Below, in pieces: positions 31,247 to 41,844 of a stretch of 64,000 nt of DNA (position 1 is the first letter of the stretch; the number at the start of each line of letters is the position of its first letter). A program made the translations under genes and the position numbers. Under the pieces are notes generated by a model that saw only the letters and a program-made list of their open reading frames with translations, had not been told where the DNA came from and searched no databases. The stretch comes from Pyropia yezoensis. Its lineage: Eukaryota; Rhodophyta; Bangiophyceae; Bangiales; Bangiaceae. The stretch lies in contig CM020618.1 of the NCBI GenBank assembly GCA_009829735.1, positions 35,564,894 through 35,628,893 of the forward strand, given 5' to 3'.

Positions 31247-31677
31247 TGTTGCGGAACTGGCCCTACGCAGGGGGCAGGGCGCGCCATGCTGGGGCGGGAG
31301 ACACCTGGTCATACCCGTTCCTGCCTCTGCATTTGATCCCGAATCTCCCTGAGTCAGGTTTTCTTTGCTTGATAGTTAATCCAACATGGATTCGAGGGTA
31401 TTCTGCATTTTTGTCGTCTTGAATTTTCGTGTGGCCCGGTGGACAGTTGCTGGGGTGGGAGATTCTGAGTGGCGAGATTCTGAGAAGACCACGTAGGGAC
31501 AAGGGGAGGGACACCGGGGCTTGGCCTCGCTTCTCCGTCACGACCAAGAAACTGTTGGCCCACACAACATCTTCTTGTCTCGTAGTGAAGGGATCGCCCC
31601 ACAACAGAGCCAGCGTGTGTGCGACTTGCACTTCGTCCTGTTCCCCCGACACGGGAGGCAGCCCAAGTGCACAGCCC
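31247..31677 (+). repeat. Family A LTR, left part, interrupted by N1
   Basis: This aligns with the LTR at 23073-23555 (shared GGAGATTCTGAGTGGCGAGATTCTGAG and GAATTTTCGTGTGGCCCGGTGG) and begins TGTTGCGG. It breaks off at ACAGCCC, where N1 starts, and resumes at 38771. Its outer flank is TCACC (31242-31246), the complement of GGTGA. Confidence 0.8.
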
Positions 31678-32368
31678 TATACTGGTTTTACGTACATTAG
31701 GCGCGTAGCACCCAGAACACGCAGATAAACAACCCACCAAGAACGCGGGGAGACCGGAGAGATACTGAACCGCCGACCGCCTGGCTGGTTCACGCGGGGA
31801 TCCGCGACCAGGACGACAGTGTTCAAGCACACGCAAGTCTGTTTCTTTTCGAAGGGGTAAACAACGCGCACCCCCACGCACACTCTTACCCTCTCTCACC
31901 CGCAGCCAGCAACCCTCCACAACGGGCCACGTGCGGGCCAATCAAAACCCTCCAACATGTCCGCAGGGCCCCCTCCCCCATGTATCATCCCTGCCAGCGG
32001 GGCAGGAACCTGCAAGCTACGGGGAAGAGGAGCCCCGCCGGACATCAGTGCCAACACTCAATATCTCCTCAATCTCACAATCTCGCAAAATACACAATCA
32101 CAATCCATACCCCAAATGCATCCCATCCCGGATTATTGACTAAAGTCCAATTCCGGTCAGGGGACACTTCTATACACTGGGAATCCCAATATGGGCCCCA
32201 GAACCGATTGCGACCCGGTCCCATCTCCATAGGAGGGGACCAATCGGAAGCCAGTGAAATCCCGAGGGGCCAAATCGACCCCGTCCTCCTCACTAGGAAG
32301 GTGGGCACAGGGGTACGACGCGATCTCTACGAGGCCCTTCCACGTGAAGGGCCCATAGGGTCCCTACA
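31678..32368 (-). repeat. N1 3' LTR (691 bp)
   Basis: It starts TGTAGGG on the minus strand (32368) and is preceded on that strand by a purine-rich GGAGGTGTGGGAAG, a plausible polypurine tract. From about 31683 to 32105 it is identical by eye to the other N1 LTR, but the remaining ~260 bp differ at about two dozen positions. Confidence 0.9.
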
Positions 32369-32971
32369 CTTCCCACACCTCCGGGGGGTTGCGACCCGCG
32401 ACCCAGACGGGGCAGAAATCTCCCGGGTGCCGAACGGGCGGCGGAGGCAACGCCACTTGGCAGCATGCCGTCCCCACCGCCCAGTGTACCGATCCCCATG
32501 GGGGGGGTCGATGACACTGGGTCAGCTCGGCCCCATGGTTTTTCCCCTTGGGGAGACAATCGTGGCCACAATCGTCGCACGACAGGGGGAATACGTGGAG
32601 ACGCCCCCTCCAAACCACCACCCGAGGGGTGGGGGTCCCAGCAAGGATGGGGCCCGTCTCCTCCCACGGCCCAGCCTGCACACGGTGGGGACGTGAGCGG
32701 ACTGGCTCTCCTGGCTTTGCCGAGAGAGATGGGTGCCCACCCGTCTGGGGTGGATCCGTGAAGGGGAGGGGGTTCCAATGGGTGCTCGCCGCGAGGGCGG
32801 CCACCTTCTCCTCCCCTCCTTCGTTGCCTCTCGCTGTCACCGGTCTGCGTGCGTCCCTTTCTTCCTGACCCCAAGCGTGGGGGTGGCATCCACGCACTTC
32901 CAACCTTCCTCTCCTGCGGAGAGTGGCCACTCAAGGCTACCCCGTTGGGGCCATCGGACCACACCGCCACC

Positions 32972-34513
32972 ATGGGTGACGGCGGCGGACCCGTATCCCC
33001 GTCGGCTCCTTCCTCCCCCCGTGGCCCTTCGGCCACGCGGATGCCACCCACCGCTCCCAGCGACGTTCTGATGAACGACGCCGGGAGCGGCAAGACTGAT
33101 GCCGGTCCGGCTTTGCCGGCCGAGGAACCTGTACCACCGCTGGCGGACTCGGAGGGGCCTGGCCCTTTCGGGGAGATAACCCCCTTCTCGAGGGAGTGGC
33201 CTTACTCACATCCTCTTCCCTGCGTGGTCACCGACCGCTGGACTCATGTCAACCCCCGCAGTGTCGCGGGCGATTGGGAGACGTTTCGTCATCTCTTCCC
33301 GGACCTATATGAGGTCCCTATTGGTACTCTCACGGACTACCCTGTCCTCCGCTTTCCGGATGACTAGAAGGTGGCCCGGCAGATGGAGGAAGGTTGTGAT
33401 CGCCCTCCGCTGCCGGAGGGAACTATGCCTGTCTTTGACCTGGCATACTATCCGGGACCGCTGCCTTCCATTGGGGAGCGCCCGCGTTGATACTTCCTGC
33501 GCCAAGCGCTGGCAGAGAATCGACATCGCCGGCGCCATGCCATATGTGCTTGCGCGGAGCAGCGGGAGGTCGAGGGCTTCACCCATAAAGACCAGCTGAA
33601 GTTCTACCTGGTCGCCCCCACTTGGTGGAGTGAGTACGAGGTGCCTCGCGGCGTGGCCGCGAGGATTGGCATCCTTGTCGCTCTCCGGGCTAGTCGGCTT
33701 ATGGCCGACGGACCCGACTCTGCGGCCAGGGCTACCCTGAAAGCGTGCTGGCTTGTGGAGGTGGCGGATGTACTATTTTCCTCCGGCCTGTTCCATGGGC
33801 ATGCTTGGCTTATCCCTCTTCCTCAGCTTCGGGCTCTCAAGGAGAGCCCTATTGACGTCCTTTGACAAGATCACCCTGACCGAGCCGCATACGTTCGGGC
33901 CCTTCTTCTCCTACTTGAGGAGGTACATCTCAAGGCTCTACCCTCATATCTGGGTCTTCCTATTCGACGCCGCTTGCTGGTCCGGTGCTCGCGGTCTTTG
34001 ACCTGCGAAGGTGCCCTCCTCTTGGAGGAGGGGTTGGCGCATGAGGAGCTCCCTTATGCTCCTGGCGTGGAGCCCACGACTCGAATTTCCGGCCCGGAGA
34101 CTCGTATGGAGGAGGAGGCACTCCGCCTTCCTGGCTTTGGCCAGGAGCGGTATGGTCTTTCCATACTGCCGAACTCCCCTAAGGGGAGTTACGGAGAGCG
34201 TGGGTCCGCATGTTCATCCGGTGGTAGGTCCTTTAGGCCACCTCCTCCACGGAGCTTTTCTCCGGGGGAGGAGATCCGGGCGCCGGGTGGGCGCCGTGTT
34301 CTTGTTTCGGAGCCTGTGGCTCCGTTCCGCTGGAGGAACTCGCCTTTGGCGTCGCCCCGTCCCATCCCGGTTTCTACTATAGCCGCTTTGGTGCAGGTCT
34401 TTGACCCGCCCCCTCCACTTCGAGATGATGTCGAGGACTCCCTTATTATGGGGTTGTGCCGGGCCTATACGGGCCTAGCCAACGATATGGCGACGATAGT
34501 CGCCACCCGTTAG
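32972..34513 (+). pseudogene. aORF C: antisense additional ORF of N1 (broken)
   Basis: Convergent with the minus-strand pol of N1. The ATG at 32972 has an ideal context (CCGCCACCATGGG). A Pro/Ser-rich N-terminus leads to DWETFRHLFPDLYEVP, then KFYLVAPTWWSEYEVPRGV and a helical region (LKACWLVEVADVLFSSGLFHG). A later region has EGALLLEEGLAHEELPYAPGV and a Pro/Arg-rich end. In-frame stops lie at 33365-33367 and near 33488. A frameshift near 33865 moves the C-terminal half to another frame, which ends at TAG 34511-34513. The WW motif, the PYAPGV motif and a helical end near a PPPPLRDD run match aORF A. No known domain was recognised. Confidence 0.65.
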
Positions 34514-34877
34514 GACTGGCGAGATATCCCGCCGGTGGCTTTGCCACTTCTCGGGAGGCGCTCGCAGAGCGCCTGGATCGGAAGCTGGGGCGAGCCAACA
34601 TGGATACCATGTTGCAGGTCCCCACTATTTCCCTCCGTGGTGCCGCCGAGGCAGCTTACGGTGGAGGGGGGCATGGCCCACGGTACCTCACTGGTTCCCA
34701 TTCTGACGGGAAGTGGGGGTATTAGTTTGCATAGTCTTCCCCGTCGTCAAGGGGCGTTGTGTGTTTTATTTTTTCTGCACGGGAAGGAGGGATGAGGGAT
34801 AGTTTCGCATGTTTTCCACCTCTTCCATAGGGACTGGCTTCGTCGTATTCCCCCCTCGTTGCCTGGGGGGCAGGTAT

Positions 34878-36893
34878 TCATCCTTCTCCCTCCGTTCCCC
34901 CTTGGGTTAAAAGTCGGGACCCTTCGTCCCGTCCCTTGATGGGGAGCTTGTGCCTTCGGGCATACTTCAGCAGAGCCTCCCGTGGCGGAGGAGCACGTGT
35001 GATGTTATCTTTACTCTGGGTTTGCTCTCCCGTAGGTGTTTCAATAAGAAACCGTTGCCCGTCTGTGCGCAGCAACATACACGGTTCCTTCGTCCTTGAA
35101 GACATTTTCGTCCGCTCCTCACATAAACCCAATATCTTTGAGACATATGTCTTTATCTTGTTGAATACCCGTGTCATAAACACGTTTGTAGGCCTCTTGG
35201 GCCTTATTCAAGTTCTTCCTCATCCGGGGGACTAGGTTGCGCATTTCCGTCAGATATTGATCCGCCGCCGTGTTGGCGTCAGGCTCCTCCGTGTCCACGG
35301 AGCGTATCTCAGCTGAACGCTCAGTATTCGAGGCTGGCAAGCGCCGAGGGCTCACAAAAGTCATTGGGGCTACCCCAGTGCTCGAAAGTAACTGCATATT
35401 ATATGCAGTCGTTAGGAAGGATACATTGCGATCCTATTCCTGTGGGTGCTCGGACGACTACGTCCGTAGCTGCCGCATGATTGTCTTATTATACCGTTCC
35501 ACTTGACCGTTGGTCTGTGGGTGATACGGAGTCGAATTGTTTGTGGAAATTTCAAGGAACCCCATGACTCCTTGGAAGTAGATGGCCGCGAAGTAAGGTC
35601 CTTTGTCCGCCAGAGTGGCATCCGGGATGCCATAGGCAGCCACCCAATAATCGATAAATGCAGAGGCTACCCCAAGGGCAGTAGTGTCCGATAGTGGGAC
35701 CGCCCTCACCAGTTTGGTGAACCAGTCGCACATCACCAGGAGCATGGTGTGACCATTCTCCGTCTTCGCAAGGGGACCCAACAGATCCATGGCCATCGAA
35801 TGGAATGGCTCATAAGCGGGGAACAGTTTCATAGGAGACTTATGCCTCCTGTCCGATATGCGATTCTTGGTGCATCCTGGGCAGTTGTAAACATACCCGT
35901 ATACATCTGCCACTAGGGCGGGCCCATAAAAATACTGGCGCATCGTCCTGTGCATCTTCCGGGAACCCGGATGACCCGCCGCAAGCGCATCTTGATGCGT
36001 TTCCAGAACACGCTTCCGCAGCGATTCCGGGATGACCCATTGGTTGTTCCCCCCGAATAGGGAGTGGCGACACAGTGCACCATCGTCGTCTTCGAAGAAG
36101 ATGGCGTTCTGCTGCCAACGGGAATCCTTTGGAGGGATGAGAGGCCCCTCCGCCCGGCGTTGTTTGCAGAACTCATCAGAGGCTTGGGCCACAATGAGCT
36201 CTCGAAGCGTAATCGCGCCGAGGCCCTTAGGGTTTCGATCCGTGAGGGCCTTTGCTGACCGGGTCACCGCCAATACAGGAATCTGGTCATCCCATGGTGT
36301 ACTATCCAAGCCACCTGTAGGAAGGTGAGACAGGGCATCAGCCACTTTGTGGCCCTTCCCCGGATTGTGCTTGATTTGGTACGAGAATTCCGCGAAGCGG
36401 AGCCTCCAGCCCGTAAGACGTCGATTAGGACTTTTGCTTGTCATCACAGAAGTGAGGGCAGATTGGTCACAGCGCACCAGAAATTCGAATCCTTCCAAAA
36501 AAGAACGCACGTAGGTCACTGACCATACCACTCCGAGTGGCTCAATTTCTGTGGCAAAATAGTTCCGTTCGGCCGGGGATAGACCCCGACTAAAATACCC
36601 GACGGATGATACTCCCCGTCCTCCTATTGTTGCAGCAAGGCGCCGCCCCGTTGCTCATAGCTGGCGTCCACCTCCACTAAATAATGGGCTCCCTCCCAAG
36701 GGATGGCCAAACTAGGAGGGTTCAAGAGGCAGTCGTGAAGCTCTTCTAACGCCGCTTGAGTCTCTTCCGTTGGGAGAGTTAGTTCCTCGGCTAGGTGCGT
36801 ATTTGTCAGCACGTTTAGCGGACGAGCGATACGGGCAAGATTCGGGACAAACCTTCGGTATACCCCACACATCCTCCTCTTGGGAGGCACCAT
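34878..36893 (-). pseudogene. N1 Pol remnant: end of RT, RNase H, integrase (broken)
   Basis: The minus strand starts inside the RT thumb (MCGVYRRFVPNLARIARPLN), continues through RNase H (YLVEVDASYEQRGGALL; FLVRCDQSAL) and the integrase. The integrase keeps a zinc-binding CPGCTKNR and DDE motifs in MDLLGPL, LADKGPYF and GQVERYNK. Asn of the usual DNGP is Lys here. Frameshifts near 36600 and 35458 break the frame. The C-terminal part includes LLRTDGQRFLIETPTGEQ, equivalent to the region after integrase in family A. No chromodomain was seen. Confidence 0.8.
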
Positions 36894-36894
36894 T

Positions 36895-37963
36895 CAAAAT
36901 GGCCTCCTGTTCATTCAGGAGATGCTCATCTGCGTACGCGCGCAGAAGCCAGTTCACCAGTTCCAGAAAGGAGGTCACCTCCCCAGTGCGCCGGCCGTCA
37001 TCGACGGACGGGCGAATTCGATAAAGGTCCCCCTTCTAGGGATCCTTCGTAAATTCCGCGAGGAGAAGCAAAGCTCGCCCCTCTGAGAGGCCATTACCAT
37101 TTGCCGCTTTTACGAAGCGGTTGAGAAATTCGAAGACTCTCAGAGGAGGGTCTCCCCCCCATTCACAACCCCGACCAAATATACTGGCCAGGTCCTTCCG
37201 CTTCTTACCCAGGCCTTGGGCCTCGGCTCCCGCTACTCGGTTGTCCTTGTTCTTGAGAGCACATGTCTCACGGTCGAGAGGGCTCGCGTAACGTTCGTCT
37301 GCCGGAACGATCTCGGGGGGGAATCTCCCGTAGGGGGACTCGCCCCGATCCTGCCTGAGCAGAAACCGCTCGGACTACAGGTCGCGGGCGCCGACGGCGC
37401 TCGGGAGGCGAAGCCTCCCCTCCGGAATAATCCGAAGTGGACTCAGATGACGAACTGGGCTGCCGACCACGCTGGCGCTCCCGCATCTGCACACTTCGCT
37501 CCACAAAACTCAACCGTTGGTTGAGCGGAGTCAGCAGGCCGCTAACAGCCTCCACCATTGCTTTGTTCCGATCCTCTGTAGGAGTACCCGATCCAGCGGC
37601 CACAAACGCTCGAGGTGTCTCCTAAGGAGACCATGCCCCCGTGAGGGGAACAGGAGGGGTGGGCGTTCCCTCAGAATCCACTCCCGCAAAGGGGAGATTG
37701 CCAGGAAAAGTGCCGAAGCCGGCTGAATGCCCTCCCTCGCGCTTCCCGCGCGGCTGGGAGTACGGTTCGCCCAATGGGCCTTCCGAACCGATTTCCAGCC
37801 GGGGTAGCCGGGTGGTCACGCTACGGGTGGCCAGGTCATCAACTCCAGTCCCTTGGACGCGCGGAGATGCAGCGCCTCCAATCGCGCCCTCCTTCGTCAC
37901 GGATGAACCGCCTTCCAGGACTCCTGTCTCCCCCTGAGGGGTATTCTCTTCGTTATCAGACAC
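36895..37963 (-). pseudogene. N1 gag remnant (broken)
   Basis: A Gly/Thr/Pro-rich stretch with no ATG, a TAG at 37624-37622, and a second same-frame stretch with a Ser-rich and Arg-rich block (37603-37268). It ends in the capsid phrase TSFLELVNWLLRAYADEHLL near 36978, matching SYLELVNWLLRAMVDEAA of family A. Immediately after it the sequence jumps to the RT thumb, showing the internal deletion that removed knuckle, protease and RT. Confidence 0.7.
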
Positions 37964-38059
37964 CTCTACAACCGCTTTCCCTTAGGGAAGACAGAGCACA
38001 ACCACAGAAAGAGTACGAAGAAGGGGCAGACCCCTTTGGCCAGATGGACCCTAGTCCCC

Positions 38060-38077
38060 TCCCCCGCTGATCCACCA
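38060..38077 (-). other. N1 primer-binding site
   Basis: On the minus strand TGGTGGATCAGCGGGGGA begins two bases after the LTR end (TACTACA). It differs from the site of the other elements (TGGTGGAGCAGCAGGGGA) at two positions. Confidence 0.75.
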
Positions 38078-38079
38078 AT

Positions 38080-38770
38080 TGTAGTAGTTTTACGTACATT
38101 AGGCGCGTAGCACCCAGAACACGCAGATAAACAACCCACCAAGAACGCGGGGAGACCGGAGAGATACTGAACCGCCGACCGCCTGGCTGGTTCACGCGGG
38201 GATCCGCGACCAGGACGACAGTGTTCAAGCACACGCAAGTCTGTTTCTTTTCGAAGGGGTAAACAACGCGCACCCCCACGCACACTCTTACCCTCTCTCA
38301 CCCGCAGCCAGCAACCCTCCACAACGGGCCACGTGCGGGCCAATCAAAACCCTCCAACATGTCCGCAGGGCCCCCTCCCCCATGTATCATCCCTGCCAGC
38401 GGGGCAGGAACCTGCAAGCTACGGGGAAGAGGAGCCCCGCCGGACATCAGTGCCAACACTCAATATCTCCTCAATCTCACAATCTCGCAAAATACACAAT
38501 CACAATGCAGACCCCAAATGCATCCCATACCGGATTATTGACCGAAGTCCAACTCCGGACAGGGGAAACTTCTGTACACTGGGATTCCCTATATGGGCCC
38601 CAGGACCAATTGCGACCCGGTCCTATCTCCATAGGAGGGGACCAATCGGAAGCCAGTGAAATCCCGAGGGGCCAAATCGACCCCGTCCTCCTCACTAGGA
38701 AGGTGGGCACAGGGGTACGACACGATCTTTTCGAGGTCCCCCCACGTGGAGGGCCCATAAAGTCTCTACA
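38080..38770 (-). repeat. N1 5' LTR (691 bp)
   Basis: Starts TGTAGAG at 38770 on the minus strand and ends CTACA at 38080, next to the primer-binding site. Same length as the 3' LTR. Confidence 0.9.
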
Positions 38771-38812
38771 CGCCCCAACTTGGGTGCTGCTTGTGCAACT
38801 GGTTTTGCCATA
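38771..38812 (+). repeat. Family A LTR, right part after N1
   Basis: It continues the LTR interrupted at 31677 (CGCCCCAACTTGGGTGCTGC...TTTTGCCA). A degenerate primer-binding site, TGTTGGAGCAGCAGGGGA, follows at 38815-38832. The two LTR parts together make about 473 bp. Confidence 0.8.
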
Positions 38813-38931
38813 TTTGTTGGAGCAGCAGGGGACCGAAGTAAATTTTAGCTCCGGGTGCACCCGGGTGTAGCGGGCTCCCTGTCTCAAAGGAACGATGGTC
38901 TTGGTCTGTGTCGTACGGATCGTTAGCCAAC

Positions 38932-39296
38932 ATGGCTGGATCGGACCCCGCGTCGTCCGGAGACCACGCGGGTGACGCACGTACACGAGTGCCTTCGAAT
39001 ACTGTTGAGACACAGGTAGGTGTACCTGGGGTCGCAGAGGGACTAGAGGTATCTCAAGCCAGCAGGACTGGGAGTGCGGGCGGGCAACTGGCCTCCCTGA
39101 CTTAGTCGGGAGATCATTCGGGTGACACGCCCGATGATGGTGGGACGAAGTCTGGCCACCGGGTAGCACACTCAACGAGAACCTCCCAAGGTGAGAGGAC
39201 TGTCCCCGCGGGATCCACTCTGGTTGGAGCCAACTTTGGCATGGAGGCATCGCCAGCTAGGCTTTCGGAGGACGGCGGAACTTCGTTTGCCGGTGA
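38932..39296 (+). pseudogene. Family A gag, 5' fragment
   Basis: From the ATG at 38932 the product parallels the first ~120 residues of the gag at 23675 (MAGSDPASSGDHAGDART versus MASSDPPSSGESTGDART). A TAG interrupts it at 39103-39105. It stops at GGTGA (39292-39296), where an inverted LTR begins. Confidence 0.8.
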
Positions 39297-39766
39297 TGTG
39301 GCAAAAACCGCTTGCACACGCAGCACCCAAGTTGGCGCGGTGCACAAAGCCTGCGTCCCGTGTGAGCGGGGGCCGGAAGAAGTGCAAGTCGCACGCACGC
39401 TGTCTCTGTTGTGGAGCAATCCCCCCACCAGTAAACAAGAAGATGGTGTCTGGGCCAATAGTTTCTTGTTCGGGACGGGGAGGCGAGGCCAAGCCCCGCT
39501 GTTCTTCCCCTTATCCTCCCAGGGTCTTCTCAGAATCTCGCCACTCAGAATCTCCCACGCCAGCACCTGCCCACCGGGCCACACGAAAATTCAAGACGAT
39601 AAAAATGCAGAAAACCCTCGAATCCATGTTGGATTTACTATCAAGCAAAGTATACCTGACTTAAGGAAATTCGGGAAGAAATTTTAAGGGAGATTCGGGT
39701 CAGACCAACTGTCTCCCGACCCCGTGTAGTGCGCCCTGTCCCCTTCTTGCGGCCAGTTCTGCCGCA
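39297..39766 (-). repeat. Family A LTR, inverted (470 bp)
   Basis: The reverse complement aligns along its length with the LTRs at 23073 and 31247. On the plus strand it begins TGTGGCAAAAACC directly after GGTGA and ends CTGCCGCA at 39766. Read antisense to the LTR, it shows the same open frame as the other two copies. Confidence 0.8.
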
Positions 39767-40482
39767 CGGGGGGGGAGGCCGAACTTTCATGGACCCCTGA
39801 GGCAAGGGCATCGGACAGGGGAGGCAGGCGGTGATAGTGGGGAACCAGGTCCCCTTTGTGATGTTGGGAAGCGCCGGGGGGCGGGGGCAGAAAGGGGTGT
39901 CGGGGTGCTAAAGAACGCAACGTTCTTCACGTGATTAGTGTACGGGACTGAGCTGGCTTGGCGGGGGTCAATCTTTTGCGCGCTACGCATGGGCCGGCCC
40001 CGGGTTCCGCACCTATTTATTTTTTGCAAGGAGGATGGGATGGGTGAGGGGGGGGGGGTGAGACGTATCCGTCTGACGTAGAGAGGGCATTTCATCGTGG
40101 GGGGGGCACAAGAGACACTTTACCTGCTGCCTTCTCCGAGGGGGCGGACCGGGATGCGTCATTGTCCATGGTGGTGTTCGGGGGGCTGCGGGGGATCGTT
40201 TTGGGCTGGGCGGCGTGACCGTTGGTGGAGGAGGGAAGATGAAGAGTCAACGGCGTCCCCGAGGGACCGAGTGGGACGATACGTGGCTGAACAGAGACGC
40301 CATGACGCGTGACGGGTGAGTCAAGATGGGGTCGCTTGTCGACGTGCCGCGGGGGGTCTTTGTGCCCTGGGCGCGGGGGGGGCTCGAAGGTTCTAATGAT
40401 CATCAAGTGCCCGCATCCTCCTGGAAGAAGTGCGTCATTCTCGCCCTAGCGTCCACCACCGAGGAATGCGCTACGAAAATCC
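39767..40482. other. Intergenic DNA right of the family A complex
   Basis: About 700 bp with a G-run at 40050-40059 and no recognised gene or repeat. Confidence 0.5.
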
Positions 40483-41219
40483 TCACTCACGGCGCGTCCT
40501 CTCCCTGTACGCCGAGATCACCTCCAAGACGGCTCGACGAATAGCATTATCTACTACGCTGTTCCCACCGGCCGGGTCGCCGGACGGGCCACCGCGGTTG
40601 GTCGATCCACCGCCGCCAGCGTTCTCTTGATGAATCTCGCTCTTCATCAAATCGCGCAAGACCCCCGCAGTGGTCTCTCGCTTGGGCTTCTTGGTCGGAG
40701 AGCTGCCCTCGGCGGCGACGAGCAGGCTCACCGCCGATGTTGGAGCCGCTCCGCCGTCTTCATTGTCGTCGCCCCCGCTCCCGGTGCTTGCGCCTGCCCC
40801 ATCTCTCTGTCATCGGGCCCCTCGCCAACTGCACCAGTGGGGTCAGCGCCGGGCCCGCCCGTGTTCTGGGCGCCAGCCCCGCCCGCGCTCGCAGCGGAGG
40901 CCTCGCCGGCGATGTCTGCCGCGGGCGAGCTGGCGTCGGCAGCGTCGCCCGCGCCGACGTCAGCAGCCGCGGTCACATCCGTGTTGTCCACAGCGGCCGC
41001 GGTGGCAGCCGCGGGCGCCCTGTCCAGGACGACCGGCTCGCGCTCCTTCACCTCGTTCGAGAAGGAAGACTTCTTGAAGACCCTGCGGGCCAGCTCGCAC
41101 AGCATGCCTCGCGTTCAGCAGTGCTCGAGCCGGACACAGCCAGTGCCTTACGTGTCACCATGTACTTTTTGCGAAGGCTCTTGATCTTACGGAGGGCTTT
41201 CTCAATGTCACGCGCTCGG
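40483..41219 (-). pseudogene. Degenerate Myb/SANT-like coding region, cut by the B+ LTR
   Basis: On the minus strand, starting right at the LTR boundary, frames spread over 41219-40483 read IEKALRKIKSLRKKYMVTRK, then SGSSTAEREACCASWP and ARRVFKKSSFSNEVKE. An Ala/Gly-rich linker and a Lys-rich helix with AIRRAVLEVISAYRERTRRE follow. The pattern of a basic helix, a SGS turn, Trp and Phe resembles Myb/SANT-like proteins of transposon origin. At least two frameshifts separate the parts. This is a pattern judgement, not a firm family call. Confidence 0.35.
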
Positions 41220-41625
41220 TGTAGCATATCCCCCCTTTGTACCGAATTCCGGTATTGTTTGGCTAGTAGCCCCCCTGACTGGTGGTCCCAACCTTGTCGG
41301 TATGGGCCCACTTGTGGCTCGCCCTTTGGGGGACTACTTTTGTTTTGTATTGTTTATCTGTCCTTGCCTTGGAGGGATCTTTTATGTTAATTGCCATGCT
41401 CGTAGCGATCGGCCGCCTGGCCTCCGCTCGGTCGCTCGACCAGCATGTTATTTCGCCCTTATCTGCGACGTGGGGGCTCGCCGCCGCCGCTCGGCCGGCT
41501 TGCTCCCCATCGAACGTCCGAGAGCTAAAGGATTGTCTTCTTTGCCTTTACGGTAATAGCTGTCTCTTTGCCTTCCGGGCGTCGGTCGGTCCCATATCCT
41601 TTTATTGGTCAGCACTTATTCCACA
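41220..41625 (+). repeat. Family B+ 5' LTR (406 bp)
   Basis: TGTAGCATATCC to TTCCACA, followed by T and the primer-binding site. Closely matches 59276-58870 (minus) over its length and 47894-48157 over its first ~260 bp. Confidence 0.9.
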
Positions 41626-41626
41626 T

Positions 41627-41644
41627 TGGTGGAGCAGCAGGGGA
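41627..41644 (+). other. Family B+ primer-binding site
   Basis: TGGTGGAGCAGCAGGGGA, identical to the sites of E1, family A and B-. Confidence 0.8.
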
Positions 41645-41844
41645 TTACTGCTCGTGTGCGGTTCTGCCGTGCGCTCGTACGTGTTCCTTGGTGCCTTGTG
41701 GCAACGTGTTGACGATCTCTCGATCGGGTGCTGCTGGGCGACTACACCGATTGGTGCAGGCTGGACGACGCCGGGCGTCGTGCCAGGAGGACCTTTTGAA
41801 CGGTGACGCGGGGCGCGCCGACACACGTTACGCCGGGTTGCGAT

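Larger units (their letters stand above)
31678..38770 (-). mobile_element. N1: nested Ty3/gypsy element, internally deleted (7093 bp)
   Basis: Two 691-bp direct LTRs (31678-32368 and 38080-38770) bound a minus-strand element inserted in a family A LTR. The flanks AGCCC (31673-31677) and CGCCC (38771-38775) share GCCC, a probable 5-bp target duplication with one change. The minus-strand order is LTR, primer-binding site, gag, RNase H-integrase, then a plus-strand aORF before the 3' LTR. A deletion joins the gag capsid directly to the end of RT, so protease and most of RT are gone and the element would need a helper. Confidence 0.9.

Noticed and set aside
31247-31677. This LTR as the 3' LTR of the element starting at 23073
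   Set aside because: It is preceded by an inverted gag fragment rather than a polypurine tract, and is followed by a primer-binding site and gag start, so it is the 5' LTR of another copy.
31692-31941. Open frames inside the N1 LTRs, repeated at 38094-38343
   Set aside because: They recur because the LTRs are duplicates; identity there is explained by the DNA repeat, not by protein conservation.
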